Of a stretch of DNA of 44,401 bases, positions 1 through 13,198 are shown one piece after another. Position 1 is the stretch's first letter; each line of letters opens with the position of its first letter. Location: contig JNEM01008672.1 of assembly GCA_000697335.1 (NCBI GenBank), positions 1 to 44,401 of the forward strand, written 5' to 3'. A model generated the notes under the pieces. That model searched no databases, was not told where the DNA came from, and saw nothing but the letters and a program-made list of their open reading frames with translations. Source of the DNA: Conidiobolus incongruus B7586. Its lineage: Eukaryota; Entomophthoromycota; Entomophthoromycetes; Entomophthorales; Conidiobolaceae. Both the position numbers and the translations under genes were made by a program.

Positions 1-1922
1 TTTATAATATTAAAAAATATCAACATATTATTTTATATATTAACTATATTATAAATTATATATGTTATATATAATTAAAAAATTATAATCATATAATATA
101 ATATTATAGATCTGAAAAGTGAAATATAATTTTTAGAATCAATAATTAATTTGGTCATTTTTAAAGTTTAAATATTATAAATTGGATAATTAAAATAATA
201 TAAATAATGAAAACTACAGGATTTAAGATTATTATAAGCTATCTTTATTCGATATATTAATAAAAATATAAATATTAATTTAGCTATTAATTATGTTTAT
301 TAACTATGATATTCAGAAATAAAAAATATTCAATTATAAGCCATATATTATATTAATAGTTTAATTGAAAAAAAATTATTTTGAGAAAATAATTAAATAG
401 ATTATGAATATCAAAATATATAATATCAGCGGAATGATAATGCAACAGTTTTATAATTCTTATTTAACAAAAAAGTTTTAATATTATTGTTAAACTTAAA
501 ATATTATGGATTTTAGACATCAAAATGTATTCTATAAAAAATTAATATAAAAAACTGGTAGTTTTGACTTATATATATAATTATTTCGATATTATATAAT
601 AATATAATTAAATTAAAACTAAGTTCGATATTAATAAAAATGTAATTATACGACGAACAGATTGAGATTAATAATATATTTTGCCAAATTTTCAAATACG
701 GATGTTTTTCAACAAATCATGTAACATTGACAACACTACTATTAGCGCAATGGGTTTAGTTTCCTATTTTAGTCATATTGTATTAACAAAATATATTTGC
801 ACATCTATTATTACTAAAGAATAGTATTTAAAAAACAAAACTTTCAACATTAATTGAACATTTAAATTAATGCTTTATTTATAAATTTTATTTTATTGAT
901 TTAAAAATTTAAAGGAATATGGGCATCCAATTGTATATAAGACGATTTATTTTTTATATGTAGAATAAAAAATTTAAATTATATATTATATATTAGGTCT
1001 GATTTCTGATTTTTGTGATTTTATTTCCTTTATTTAAATATATATTTTTTAAATTGAGTATTAAGTCAAAATTTTCTCAAATAAATTTTAATAATAAAAT
1101 AATCAAAATTTTAATTAAAGTCGAATATTAATGTAATTATTTAATATGTAATTTTAATATAATTAGAGTTTTATAATGTTTGTGTATTTAAATATTTTTA
1201 TCAATTTATACTATATCTAATAATATTAAAAAATAATTTAATTATAATCTACAAAATTTAAACTACATATTATTGAATAATTTTTAACAAATAGAAATCA
1301 GGAAGAATTAATTTATTCAAAATCATGCATAGTTAAAATTGACATTTAATTCATAACGCCTAATTACCTTCAATTAACATTAAATTCTCCTCTATTATTT
1401 TATTAATTTAATTATAGTAGTACAAATTAAAAAAATTATTTATTTATTTATTTTATATTTAATTTTATAAAACATGAATATTTACTCAATTTAAAAAAGA
1501 TTTGTTAAATTTTAATATTGTAATATATATATAAATTATTTTTCATTATTTTAAAATTATTTTTTATAATAATTTTAAGTTAATTCATTTAAATATTTTA
1601 TCTAAAAATTTTTAATTTTATTCAATAAAACTATATTGATTATCATACTTTTATTAATTTCAATTGACTTAATCTTCATAAACAATTATTAAACTTGATA
1701 GTTACAAAATATATAGATATAAGTGTCACCTATTTCAATTACAGGATTATTTTTTAAGGATTGAATAGAACGTGGTAAATAGATTGATTAATCTCAAAAT
1801 GAAAATAAGAAAATATATATAATTAAAAATAATCAAATAATGGAAAAAGATTTAGAATAAATATATTGGTGGAGGATTTGATATGCTTTATTATGAATTA
1901 ATTAAATAAATATAAATAAATA
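1..1922. other. AT-rich gene-free spacer
   Basis: Low-complexity A/T sequence with frequent stops in all frames. The longest open stretches are about 60 codons of Ile/Asn/Tyr/Phe-rich residues, typical of chance frames in such DNA. Around 690-830 composition is slightly more mixed, but no protein family is recognisable. I see no RNA gene or repeat array. Confidence 0.6.
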
Positions 1923-3008
1923 TTAAACCAATTTGACCCAATGCTTCTCAGGGACTGTAGGATGTGATACATGTCCAAATATAGGGAATGCCGATTGGAA
2001 AGCTCCAACAGGTTCGGTATACTGGATGGTTGGCCTTGGAGTTGGTGTAGGATATTCTCTGGTAGCAATAGATGGTGTGTCACTGCGCAAATCGTGAATT
2101 TCCAACTTGTCCTCTTCACTCTCTGTGCACTTTGTGGTACTACCATAAATAGAAAAGCTTTCGACACTACCCTGGAGTTCTCCAAAGATATCTGGGAGTG
2201 CAGGATCGGCCACGAAGAAAAAGAAATTAACTAAACCTTGGATGGCTGTACAAGTTAGTTGAATAGCATCAATTATTTTGTTTGATTCTTCGTCAACAAA
2301 AGGACTAATTGTGTAAGTGACCATAAAGGGGAAGAGGCAAATGACAGGAGCCAAAGGGTATAAGATCAAGCGGGTAACAATTCGTTTAAGGTGGCCGCCA
2401 GTCAACTTACTTCCATGCTGGTCCATTTTTTTATGATTAGCAATTTTGATAATAACAACAATGAACACAGCAAAACAGTACAGAGTTCCAATCATAATCC
2501 AAAGCCCTGAAAGTAGCCAAAATAATAGAAGCTTCTTGTGTACTTCAAGTCCTACTAAAGGATCACAATAACCGGGTCTCATATATGTGAGGATAGCTGT
2601 TGGAATAATGATAATTGCTGGAATGATAACACATAAAAGAAAGTAGAACTGCTCAGACCTGACGAGGTGAGCTTTAGACATGATAAAGACGGCATGGATG
2701 TTAAATGCTAAAACACATGTAAAGCTAACTGTTATCAAATTCATCCAATTTGAAAGCACAGACAATACTTTACAAGTATCAGTTGACCCAACTAAAGAAC
2801 CAATAGCGATAGCATGCGTCAAAACATCGGATATAGTAATCCACATATACAACTTATAAGATAATCTTTTAGCCGCCCTAAATCTCAGAATCCTTGTGGC
2901 TATAATAAATAAAGCTACCAAAGCACTGGCAACCAGTGAGGCAATATTGATTTTAAGAAAAATTGGCAGAACATATTCTGCCATATATAACTGATATTCC
3001 TCATCCAT
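1923..3008 (-). CDS. Seven-transmembrane GPCR, cAMP-receptor-like
   Basis: Single-exon gene of 361 aa. The first ATG is at 3008; the frame is open slightly further upstream but only with a TTG codon. Seven hydrophobic segments are visible at roughly residues 15-39, 52-72, 80-105, 118-140, 162-187, 210-235 and 245-268. A Cys at the top of TM3 (TDTC) and one in the second extracellular loop (GYCDP) could form the usual disulfide. The third cytoplasmic loop is basic and short (HKKMDQHGSK), TM6 has the LILYPLAP pattern and TM7 ends FVADPAL. The tail of about 90 residues is Ser/Thr/Pro-rich, suiting phosphorylation. The layout fits fungal and Dictyostelium-type cAMP-receptor-like (class E) GPCRs, which would sense an external ligand at the plasma membrane and couple to a G protein. 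The ligand cannot be guessed. The family placement is from memory of the TM patterns. Confidence 0.85.
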   Translation of the reverse strand: MDEEYQLYMAEYVLPIFLKINIASLVASALVALFIIATRILRFRAAKRLSYKLYMWITISDVLTHAIAIGSLVGSTDTCKVLSVLSNWMNLITVSFTCVLAFNIHAVFIMSKAHLVRSEQFYFLLCVIIPAIIIIPTAILTYMRPGYCDPLVGLEVHKKLLLFWLLSGLWIMIGTLYCFAVFIVVIIKIANHKKMDQHGSKLTGGHLKRIVTRLILYPLAPVICLFPFMVTYTISPFVDEESNKIIDAIQLTCTAIQGLVNFFFFVADPALPDIFGELQGSVESFSIYGSTTKCTESEEDKLEIHDLRSDTPSIATREYPTPTPRPTIQYTEPVGAFQSAFPIFGHVSHPTVPEKHWVKLV

Positions 3009-3052
3009 AATCACCAAAAAAAATGTTTAAGAATATTAAGATTAATGCATTG

Positions 3053-3060
3053 TATTTATA
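3053..3060 (-). promoter_or_regulatory. TATA box of the GPCR gene
   Basis: TATAAATA on the minus strand, about 45 bp upstream of the GPCR ATG at 3008. The same octamer lies 43-66 bp before three other starts in this window. Chance matches are common in DNA this AT-rich. Confidence 0.4.
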
Positions 3061-6000
3061 TGTTTTCATTTATTTCCCATACTATTCCAATTAAACTTAA
3101 CACCTGTTCTGATTCTATTTATTGACATTAAGTATATTTTTTAAGATTCATCCGCAACTAGTCACTGAACCACTTAAATTGTTATTGTGCAACCCATTCA
3201 ATTTTACTGGGGATTGCAATTATCCTCACTTGGAGCAATCTATTTCTAAAGTCTTATGGCTAGTACCTCTTATTTGTTGATACTTGATCATGGGTGCCAA
3301 CTATTAAGAAATTAATTTCTTGGATTAACATAATTACAGAAATAATTATGAGGTTTTTGGCTGGTGTTCGGAATTGAATTCCATCCATTGTGGATAAATT
3401 CTCATCGGTGTAAAATTTCCCTTACTTGGTTCAAATAACAAAGCATTTATTACTAACAATTGATCATTGTTTAAATTATAAAACTGATTGTTTATTTAAT
3501 TTTATTTATTTGATTTTTGATTATATTATTATTTAGTAAATTTCTCTAACAATAGTTTATTGTTTAGTAATTTGATATTATAATATTACATATACCTTGT
3601 ATTGCATTTTAAACATTATGTGAATATAATTGGATATTCAGTCATATGAATGATATATAATGTGAATTATATTTCTGAATAATTTGTTTTAATTGGCTTA
3701 ATCATCTTTATTCCAATTAGCTTCTAAATATGATAGCACTTTAATTATTTATATACCATTTTCATAAACTAAATAGCATTTAAAATAAATTAGGAGGTAC
3801 ATAATAATATTTTAGCAATAATTGATATTAGTGTAAATATTTTTGTCAACTATTCAGTTACTATTATATTTAATAATATATTAAAATTTACAATTAATTA
3901 ATAATATTATATCAAACCTAACTTAATTATCCGTAAAGTGCTTTGTAATTAAGTTTGTTAATATTATATCAATATTTATATAAGATATAACTAGTTAATT
4001 GAAAAGAAAATCTGGAATCATAAATTGATTGGCTGATAATATACTGTTCTGATTAAGAATTCTAAATTTTAACAATTGAAGATTAGAATTACGTTTAATA
4101 ATATATAATATTAAGATATTGATAATTGAATTTAAATTTTGATAATGAATCAATGGCATTAATTATTGGTGTTATTAATTATTAATCGTTATTTCTATAA
4201 TTATAAAATGATAAATTATATTCATTATATTCTATATCAATTTAATTTTAAAACTTTAATAAAAAAATTGTTTTTGCTATGCTAATAACCCTCAAAGTTC
4301 ACTATTCAAAACAAATTTCAATCTAAAATTAGAAACTCAAATTTCCAAGCTTTTTCACAATGATTTCATTAATTTAGTAGACTTAGAATTCTCATAACAT
4401 TATATACGGATAAATAATGAGGGATTGATCAAAGAATTTCAAAATGAGTTCTGAAATTTGCTTTCGGGTCATTGTGCCCTCGTAAGTCCAGAATAATTCT
4501 AAATTAGTCAATTTTACGTATAGTTGTAAATTTATCATCACCGAATTAACAAGAAATTAACACAAGTAATATAGTAAAAATAATTTCTTGTGGATTGCTT
4601 AAAAAATTATGATTTTTTTACAAACTTTTGGAAAAGAATCCTTAACATTAGTAATTTGAAAATATATACGGATAATAATTGTGTTTGTTTTTATTGAACA
4701 TGACAATGGTTTGAAAAAGGAGTGAAATAATATTAATATAGGTTTAATACCAGTCAATTCAATATTAATCCAATATTAAAATCTTCAAAATCCAAAAACT
4801 ATTCCATTCATTGTCAATTGTTGAGTTTTTGTCAAACTAAAATTTATGCGATTACACCGGCTTTTACCAATAATATTTTCATATTTGAAATGTGGTCATA
4901 ATCTTTGCTAAAATGTTGTTTTTTACAGAGGTGGACTGTTCGGTATCACTTCAACAAGTATGATAAGATCACTAAAGGATATTTGGCATTTTAGTTTAAT
5001 TGTTTTTCATTTGACTAAGTTACTGTGTCTAAGGAAGAGTTATTCTAATTTTGAATTAATTGAATGGTAATTCAATAGTGTAAATATTATATTGGTATTG
5101 ATAATGATAATCTTTATGACTATATTAAAATATTCCTTGATCATTCATAATATCACTATCATTTATATTAACTCATTAATGTTATTATCAACTATTTCAA
5201 GTTTATATAATGTATTTTTAATTTAAAAATGAATGGAATCATTAAATTCAATAATTTGATAAATTTTCAACATTAGCGTCATTTACTTTGTGAACAACGT
5301 TCTAATTTAATGATTTTGTTTAGTTAAATTACTAGTCCTGTTATATTGACACAGCATAAAACAGGGAATAAGCCTTTGATTAATAGAAAAAGTTAATATA
5401 TTGTATATTGATAATATAACTTAAGTTTTAAGATTAATGTACTTTATCCAAATTCCAAATCATTAAGCCAACTATATCTTAATGATTATTCTTTTAAAAT
5501 TTCATTTTCATTGAAATAATAATTGAGCGAATATGGTTAAGAATATTTAACAACAAATATTGTGAACCTGGTCACTATATTATTTATGAATTGTAATTAA
5601 TTGATATAATTAATAATTGACTAATATGTTTGTGGATATTTATTACTCAATTTATGATTTTATATATTATTTAGAGCCAACTAAGTATAAAATGATATTT
5701 AAGATCAATTTTCAAGCTATAAGTACTTACAGAAATAGGAAAAATTACCGATTAGTAATAATTTTCCAATTTAATGACTACAGTTTAATTATAAATATTT
5801 AAATTTTATTCTATAGTTTATCAATTTCTGGTTAAATGAATCTGGATAAAAAAATTAAATAATAGTCTGACTCAATATTTAATAATATATGGGATAATAC
5901 AATTTTTATATTTGTTATACATAACTTAAGCCTACAAAAATTTAATTTTGAATGATAAAATCATCTTTAATATTAAATTAATCAAAATTCATAAAATTGA

Positions 6001-6283
6001 AAATTTGGATAAAAAATCACTCAACTCCACTTTGTTAATATATACATTTTATAAGGGAAATGTTTAATAAGAATTATAATATGAACTAAATCAAATTAAT
6101 TTTATAAATTTTTAGTTAGCAATAATATTAAGTATGAAATACCACATTGGATAAAAACAGTTTAATATAATAAAATAATTTAATTATTCTTTATTTTTTT
6201 ATATAATAAATTCTCCAAAAATATATATTTTTATTGAAATTCAAAATTATAAAATAGGTTTTAAATATGAAACAATATTATAG
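3061..6283. other. Long spacer between GPCR and amidase copy 1
   Basis: Mostly AT-rich, no recognisable gene. The part next to the GPCR (about 3100-3420) has a more balanced base composition and probably contains its upstream control region. Segments near 4260-4500 and 5270-5370 are also less repetitive but give no coherent reading frame on either strand. An open frame of 61 codons at 5617-5802 is of chance composition. The first exon expected for the amidase gene could not be found here. Confidence 0.5.
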
Positions 6284-7921
6284 CCAAAGGAAATTTATTT
6301 CAAGATGAAATTAAAATTAGCTCATCATTGTGTATAGTTAATAGCATTCACTCCAGGAAATGGACTGCAACTGAGGTCATGGAAGCTGTGATCGAGTTGA
6401 CAAAGCAGGCTCAAGAATTGACGAATAGTGTAGTACTTTTGCAAGAAACAGTAGCAATGAAAGCTGCATTTGATCTAGACAACAGAATCAGAGCTGGGAA
6501 AGAATTCTCTTAGAAAGAATATCCATTTTTCGGGTGTCCCTATATCAGTTAATTTCCTCCATGTCAAAGCTTGGCCCACTTGGAGCGGCTATCACAAAGC
6601 TGGTCGAGTGATACAGGAAGAAGAAGCAGCTCTTGTTACTCTCATGAGAAAGGCGCATTGTATCCCATACTGCAAAATTAATGTCCCTCAATTTGGTTTG
6701 TCAACTGAAACTGCCAATCCTGTATTTGGGGCTACTAAGAATCCATTCAATCCTAATTTTACTTCTGGTGGTAGCAGTGGAGGTGAAGCAGCTTTAATTG
6801 GAGCTCAGGGGTCAGTATTAGGTATTGGAAGTGATATTGGTGGTAGTTTGAGAGTCCCAGCTAGTTTTTGTGGAATCTACTCATTTAAGCCTACTCCTGG
6901 AAGATTTCCTATTTATGGTCACATGGTAATCATGTCAGGCCAAGATTCAATCAATACTTCGTCAGGACCTATGGGAAAAAGTGTTGAAGATGTTGAAGCT
7001 ATGTTTCGATATGTGATCAAATCTCAACCTTGGAAATTTGATGGTTATTGTACCAAGACTCCATACGAACCATACAACATTAGAAAAGATCAAAAATTCA
7101 AGATTGGATATATGGTAAATAATAATCTTTTTCCAGCGACTCCAGCTTGCGAGAGAGCAGTTTTAGAGGTAGTTGAGTTGTTGAGAAATCAAGGCCATGA
7201 AGTTTTTGAGTTTGATTTACCTGGAATTACCGATGCTTATCAGATAGCCAGCCGTATTTTGCTTGCAGACGGCTTAGAAAACGCTAAAAGGTTCATGGGG
7301 TGGTATGAGACTTATTCGGCATTAACCGCACCTGTTGTTAGAACTCTCCAAATTCCCAACCTTATTGTTAGAGGAATACGATTTTTACTCACTAATATTC
7401 TGGGCCAAAGGACTTTAGGTGATATTTTAGGTGTTTCAAATCTCCCTTCTGTCACCACACTATGGAATTACCAAGAAGAAAAAAATGATTTGAGCATACA
7501 AGCGCTTAAAGCTTGGACTAAGACAGGAGAGGAAGATGGTCATCAAATGGATATTTTGATTTGTCCCGTTAGCGCAATGCCTCCTCAGAAGCACAATACT
7601 TTCATGTACATTAGTCCAACCCTTTGGACCTGCATGATTTTCAACTTGCTGAACTATCCCAGTGGTGTCATCCCAGTAACTAAAGTAGATCCTGATTTAG
7701 ATAGATTGGATAACGTGGATAAATGGCTCAAAGAGAAATTACCTAAAGATTACAATGGAGGAACTTGGGCGCAAAAACTATGTTATTCGTTTTATAATAG
7801 CAAAGAAATGGCAGGACTTCCAATTGGAATTCAAGTTGCTGCGAAAAAATCAGAGGATGAAAAGGTGCTAGAATTTATGAAATACATTGATGGTTTGATT
7901 AAAACTCATCAAAACAAATAA
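6284..7921 (+). pseudogene. Fatty-acid-amide-hydrolase-like amidase, copy 1 (recently broken)
   Basis: Amidase-signature enzyme. The family hydrolyses fatty or small amides with a Lys/cis-Ser/Ser triad. About 545 codons are present, near full family length (roughly 530-560). An acceptor-like TTATAG precedes 6284, but no first exon is visible. The GGSSGGEA segment (cis-Ser) and the GSDIGGSLR segment (nucleophile Ser) are intact, and the frame is uninterrupted from about 6533 to the TAA at 7919-7921, some 460 codons. The N-terminal fifth is damaged: an in-frame TAG at 6511-6513, one extra base near 6532, and at 6551-6553 a three-base loss that turns the expected Val-Lys-Asp into Val-Asn, removing the catalytic lysine. 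Everything after is well preserved, so inactivation looks recent. A sequencing error could explain the frameshift but not the missing lysine. A second, older copy lies 1.7 kb downstream in the same direction. Confidence 0.85.
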
Positions 7922-9577
7922 TCAACATACTTAATCTTTTGATAACATATTTCACACTTGGTTATAATAAATTTATCTTAATGTCCTTATGGAAAAGTAT
8001 CATTGTTTAGAAATCAATACATCTATAATGTATATAATATTGGTTTTTCATTCAAATTATGGTAATTTATATAGCTTGAAATTCGTTTGATGATAATATT
8101 CATAATCATGTAAAAAATATTATTAAAAATATTTCAATCATATAATAATAATGAATATTTTGAATGAATATATTGATATCTACTGGAAAATATATATTAT
8201 AATTAATAATAATATTATGAATATTTAAGGATACTTAAAATTTATGACCTTTTTTGAATAAAAGTACAATATATAGATCTTGCTACAATATATTTTCTAG
8301 CATCATATTTTTAATTAATTCACAAGCCATATTAATTATCATAATTATAATATTTGTCCAATTGAAGTATTAGCCGTATCAGAGCAATATTATTTTACAA
8401 TTATCTATTCTTTATAAAAAAATCCTATTTTAGGTAAATATCATCATAAAATATTCATGTGCTATTCTTCACTGTAGATATAATTTATATTTTCAAAATT
8501 ATCGTTTTAAGTAAATTTTAATTTTATCGGTTAGGAATATAGTGACTATTCAAAAGGTAATATTATTAAAATATAATCTACAATACTCAACATTTAAACC
8601 ATAACACGACTAAATATTTTTAAAGATTATTCTTGCTCTTGAAATCGTTGTTTTAATTAGAAATTAATCAATGACCCTAAAGTTATTATAAGAGGTATGG
8701 TGGCCTAACTTTAGCCCTTAAACTATTTCTTAACAAGTTTATAGATTACCGTTTAAATGCACCCATTTTAAATAACTGATCATCAAAATATGATTCTTGG
8801 TTCGATAGTAATAACAAAATTGGATTTATAAAATATCCCATAATACTCAAAGGAAGTCGAGGTACTGGATTACAGCTAACACATCTTATTTCCTGATTCT
8901 AAAAGTTGTTGATCATTTACTCCAATAAACTTTCATTTCAATTTAAAATCTAATTCAAATGCATAATTATAATATTAAAAAATAAGTAAATTTATGTTAT
9001 ATAATATAAATTATTTATTTATACTACTTCAACAAGTGAATATTTTATATATCCAATAAAAATGTTTTTTAAAAAATCTAGTGAATTTTTGAATCAATTA
9101 AATATGATAAAATACTCAAAGTAAACTGTAATATTTTTAAATATGAATAATATAAAATTATAAATTGATATGTTAAATTTTTATTTAAGTCTAAAAATAT
9201 ATTAATTTTCATTGACCATTAACGAAAATTATTTTGATCAATTTTCAAAGTATGATTAGGTTTATAAATATAGTATAAAACATATAATATTGATTTTGAT
9301 ATAAAAGTTAAACAGTAGCAAACAATAGTAACCGGATTTTATAAATAAATATTGTTTTGATTTTTAGAATTATATATTCAATAAATTTGAATTTATTAAT
9401 TTTCCAAATATAAAGTATTTTATTGTTGTATACAAGTAATGATTATTTTGATTGAATTAGGGCAATTCCTCAAATAATTTGTGAGATTCAGCCATTTGAT
9501 CAAAAAAAAGATAATTAGAGTTAATTTTGTAAGTATAATATTCTTATAATCATCGTGAAAGGAATTATTTTTCTACA
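7922..9577. other. Spacer between the two amidase copies
   Basis: AT-rich. The stretch about 8630-8900 is less repetitive than the rest but shows no reading frame, RNA gene or repeat that I can recognise. Confidence 0.5.
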
Positions 9578-11206
9578 ATGAGTAGATACAATTCTATCGA
9601 AGAAATTCAAACGATTGTAGCTTTGAAAGTGGCTAACAATGTCCGATTCAAGGAGTGGACTGCTAAACAAGTAATGTAAACAGTGTTCTAAATGGTCAAA
9701 CGACCTCACGAATTGACCAACGGTTTGATTCTTTTGAAGGAGAAGGCTATGTTGGAAACTGATGAATGTTGGATATCAATATTCAATCTAGAGTTTCATT
9801 TCCTGAATCTGAGTATCCTTTCCTGGGGTTTCACCATCAGTAAAAGATTTCTTTCGCGTTAAAAATTGGCCAACTTGGGGTGACTATGAGAAGTTGGGAG
9901 AGGTTGATCAACATGAAGGTGCTACTATTATTGTACAGTTGAGACAGTTGGGATGTATCTCTAATTGTAGGACTAATGTGCTACAGTTCAGATTGGCTAC
10001 TGAGACTTCGCATGGAGCGTTTAGTGTCACTAAGAACCCTTATAATCCAAAATTCAGATGGGGTTGAAGTAGTGATAAAGAGGATGTTTTAATTGGTGCG
10101 GCAGGCTTCATTTTGAGAATTTATAGTAACTTTGGAAATAGTTTAAGAGTTCTCTCAAGTTACTGTGGAATCTATTCGTTTTACCCAACTGATAGAATAT
10201 TTCCAGTAGCAGGTTATTTTCGATTCTCTTCGGGTCAAGTTTCTGATCTTACTTCTCCAGAGCCTATGGGTCGAAATGTGGATGACCCTGGAGCTGTATT
10301 TCGTCATGTTATACAGCTAAGGCCTTGAGAAATAAATATTGACAGTACTAAAACATCATACGAACTCTTTGAGTTATCTAAATATAAGCGGTATAAAATT
10401 GGATATATTGTCAGCAATGGTATGTTTTTTTCGACTCAGGCATGCAACCGCGCAGTACTAGAGGCAATAGTGCTATTAAAGAATTAGGAATATGAGGTAT
10501 TTGGTTCAACAAGCCAGGAGCAGCCGAACCTTATAAATTAGCTGGAGCTATCTTACTATCTGACAGCTTGGAGAATGCTAAATAATGTATGATTTGCTTC
10601 GAACCATTTACTTCCTCAATCGCATCATTAGTTAGAATCCTTCAAATTCCAAACTTTATCAAAAAGAGATTTACACTTTGAATTAACCAATTACTTAAAA
10701 CAAAGGGCATAAAGTGATTTACCAACCTTTTCAATCCCTACAACCGTTGTCGAGCTATGGAAGTATCAAAAGCAAAAGAACTTGTTAGAGAAAGAAGCTC
10801 CGGATACTTGGGCCAAAGTTGGAGAGGAGGATGGCCACCAAATGGATATATTAATTTGTCCTGTTTCTCCTCCCCAAATACACGATACCTTCATTACGAT
10901 CAGTCTGCCGCTGTGGCCTTGTATGGTCTTTAATATATAAAATTATCTAAGTGGTGTTATTTCAGTAACTAAGGTCGATGCTGATTTGGATCGAATGGAT
11001 AATGTCGACTAATAACTGAAAGAGAAATTACCCAAGGATTATAGTGGAGGTACTTGGGGACAAAAGAATTGTTATTCATTTTATAACAATAAAGAAATGG
11101 CAGATTTACCTAATGATGTTCAAAACGTGGGTAAGAAATCGAGCGATGAAAAGGTTTTAGAACTTATGAAGTATAAAATAATTTGGTTAAGTCTCATCGC
11201 AAATAA
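9578..11206 (+). pseudogene. Fatty-acid-amide-hydrolase-like amidase, copy 2 (old pseudogene)
   Basis: Tandem paralogue of the amidase at 6284-7921, followed end to end from an ATG at 9578 to a TAA at 11204-11206. Recognisable blocks in order: FKEWTAKQVM (N-terminal helix), NSLRV plus CGIYSF (the nucleophile-Ser block, with GGS changed to GNS), EDGHQMDILICPVS, the block before the C-terminus (KLPKDY-like), and FYNNKEMA. Unlike copy 1 it carries many stops and several frame changes along its whole length. Examples: two TAA codons soon after QVM, a TGA in the Gly-Ser-Ser loop near 10067, a TGA after RP near 10326, and a TAG where copy 1 has Gln in RNQGHEV. It cannot make an enzyme. Decay is clearly older than in copy 1, so the array has been losing copies stepwise. 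Confidence 0.85.
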
Positions 11207-11724
11207 GTATTAATTCTTAGATATCTTAATTTTTTCAAAATTTTCATATCTCGAACCAATAAACGAATAAATATTTTATAATCAATTCAATTATAGTAAA
11301 CTTGTGTTTAAATAATTTATATATCAAAAAAAAATTAATTAATTTATGTGATAAAGATATATTAAAAAATTAAAAATATCATAAATGAAATAAACAAACA
11401 ATTCTGAAAAAAAATTCTGAATTGGGTATAAATATCCTCAAATTATTTAATAACATAAATATCAATACGAGTGAAGATAAAGTCACAAATCTGAAATTCA
11501 AGCGAATTAGAATTGAAAATAGTTTAAAGGAATAAATTTAATTTAAATTAAGCTATATTAACTGAAATTAAATAAAAACTATAGTTGGAATTTCAATTAT
11601 TTGAATATTTAAGAAGTTAATGTTTAGGATATAATATATATTTATAAACATTATATAAATTCTATAATAGTTGGCTTATATTTTGTACTATACCAATATC
11701 GATCAAACATATTATTCTATTAAA
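11207..11724. other. Convergent spacer, amidase copy 2 to POP3
   Basis: AT-rich 3' flanks of two genes that point at each other. No further feature is seen. Confidence 0.45.
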
Positions 11725-12567
11725 CTATTTAACTTTTTCGCTTTCTTTAACTTGGGACAGTTTGAGTTTCTTTCTCTCCAACCTCAATAGTTTTTTACTA
11801 TTCTTGGGCTTGTGGGCAATTTTGACCATTTTTACTCTAAGTTGCATTAGTTCGGGCTTGATGGTGTCTTGGAATTGGATTCGAGAGTCCAGTTTGAGAT
11901 AGCTTGATGATGCGACTTTAGGTAGGGCTTGGATTGTTGATAGTAGAGAACCGAAGATTTGAGATGAGTTCTGGATATATAGGATTATGAATGTATGGCT
12001 TATCATAATAAACTATGTATATTACCTTAATACCAATCACTGAGCAACTTCTCATTCCCAATACTTGACTCAACTCGTTTTGGGAATCTTTTGGCAAGGT
12101 CACAATTGGTAAAGGATTGTCAAATTGTTGTAATAGTTTAGGCAAATGATCTACAAACACATCGCAGTTGATATCCTCTTTACACACTAATACTGAACTA
12201 ATTGTTGGCTGCGTATTAGTTTTTATACAATTTTGTAATTGTTGAGTGACGGAATTATTTCCAATAACTAGATGTTCTAAAACTTTGGAACGAGTTTTAT
12301 CTTTTGATACATCGGTTAAATTCGTCTTTAGTATTCTAATTTTTTTAGTATTGATAATTAAATTATAAAGCTTAGTTTTAGTGCTTAATACCTACTCCAA
12401 AAATTGTTTCAATATAGTTTGTTGAATATCGCATTCAATAGTGGGCCTACAATAAAAAGTTAAAAATATAAAAATATAATTATAACTAATTTTTACCATG
12501 ATGATTTTAATGGGTTATAAAGAGTTGGTTTTAATTCTATTCTATTGGACTCTTTTTTAGGTGCCAT
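11725..12567 (-). CDS. POP3: RNase P / RNase MRP protein subunit Pop3-like
   Basis: Four exons: 12567-12497, 12446-12396, 12335-12026 and 11970-11725, giving 225 aa. Reading phase is conserved over all three junctions. The second intron removes an apparent in-frame TAG just after KQFLE, and its acceptor follows an AATACTAA branch-like sequence. The core of exon 3 (VLVCKEDINCD, VDHLPKLLQQF, PIVTLPKDSQNELSQVLG, SCSVIGIK) has the pattern of the L7Ae-like fold of fungal Pop3, the counterpart of human Rpp38. That protein binds the RNA of RNase P and MRP, which process pre-tRNA 5' ends and pre-rRNA in the nucleus. The C-terminal 30 residues are highly basic (KPKNSKKLLRLERKKLKL), suiting RNA binding. 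Identification rests on the central motif block; the N-terminus is weakly conserved. Confidence 0.75.
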
Positions 12568-13198
12568 TTTTTTTTAATTAGGTATTTCTCAAAAATTGGA
12601 TATTTAATTAATTCCAAAAAAAATTATCATTATGGGATTAGAATCTAACTGTCTTAAATGAAAATAGAATAAAAAATATTCAATTAGATAATCAAAGGAG
12701 ATAAAAATATTTATTTTTTAATCTATTAATTTTTTATTTCTTATTTTTTATAATTCCTATAATAGCTCTAATATATTCATTACTGTATATTCATATTTTT
12801 TCAAGCGAAGTTTAAAATAACAATAATAAATTGAAATATTGGTTCAAATTTCTAAGCAACTCATTTAAAAACAAATTCAATTAATAACAAACATTTAAAA
12901 GGTTATCAATATATTATACCTCAATATTTTTATTTGATTGAATTCTAGATGTTGAAACCTACAAATCAATAAATCGAGTTCTTTAATATAAAACTCTGAT
13001 TTTTTAACAAATTTCATTAATTTATAGTCGAAAAAAGTCTCTTAAAAATTGAATCAGTCACATAAATATTAAATAATGATTGAATTCAAAATTATTCATT
13101 CAGTTTAATTATTTAGATATTTTGAATTTAATGAAATCTAATTTTCAAATTTTTTTGTACTATATATTGTTAAAAATTGAGAACAAATAATGAGTGCA
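12568..13198. other. Spacer upstream of POP3
   Basis: AT-rich. It should include the POP3 promoter, but no distinct TATA or CCAAT element stands out. No gene is seen. Confidence 0.4.

Noticed and set aside
3009-3017. Upstream extension of the GPCR to a TTG at 3017
   Set aside because: The next codon set contains a proper ATG at 3008 and eukaryotic initiation at TTG is not expected.
5617-5802. 61-codon open frame on the plus strand
   Set aside because: Composition is Tyr/Ile/Asn/Phe-rich as in chance frames of AT-rich DNA; no motif, no splice context, no matching neighbour.
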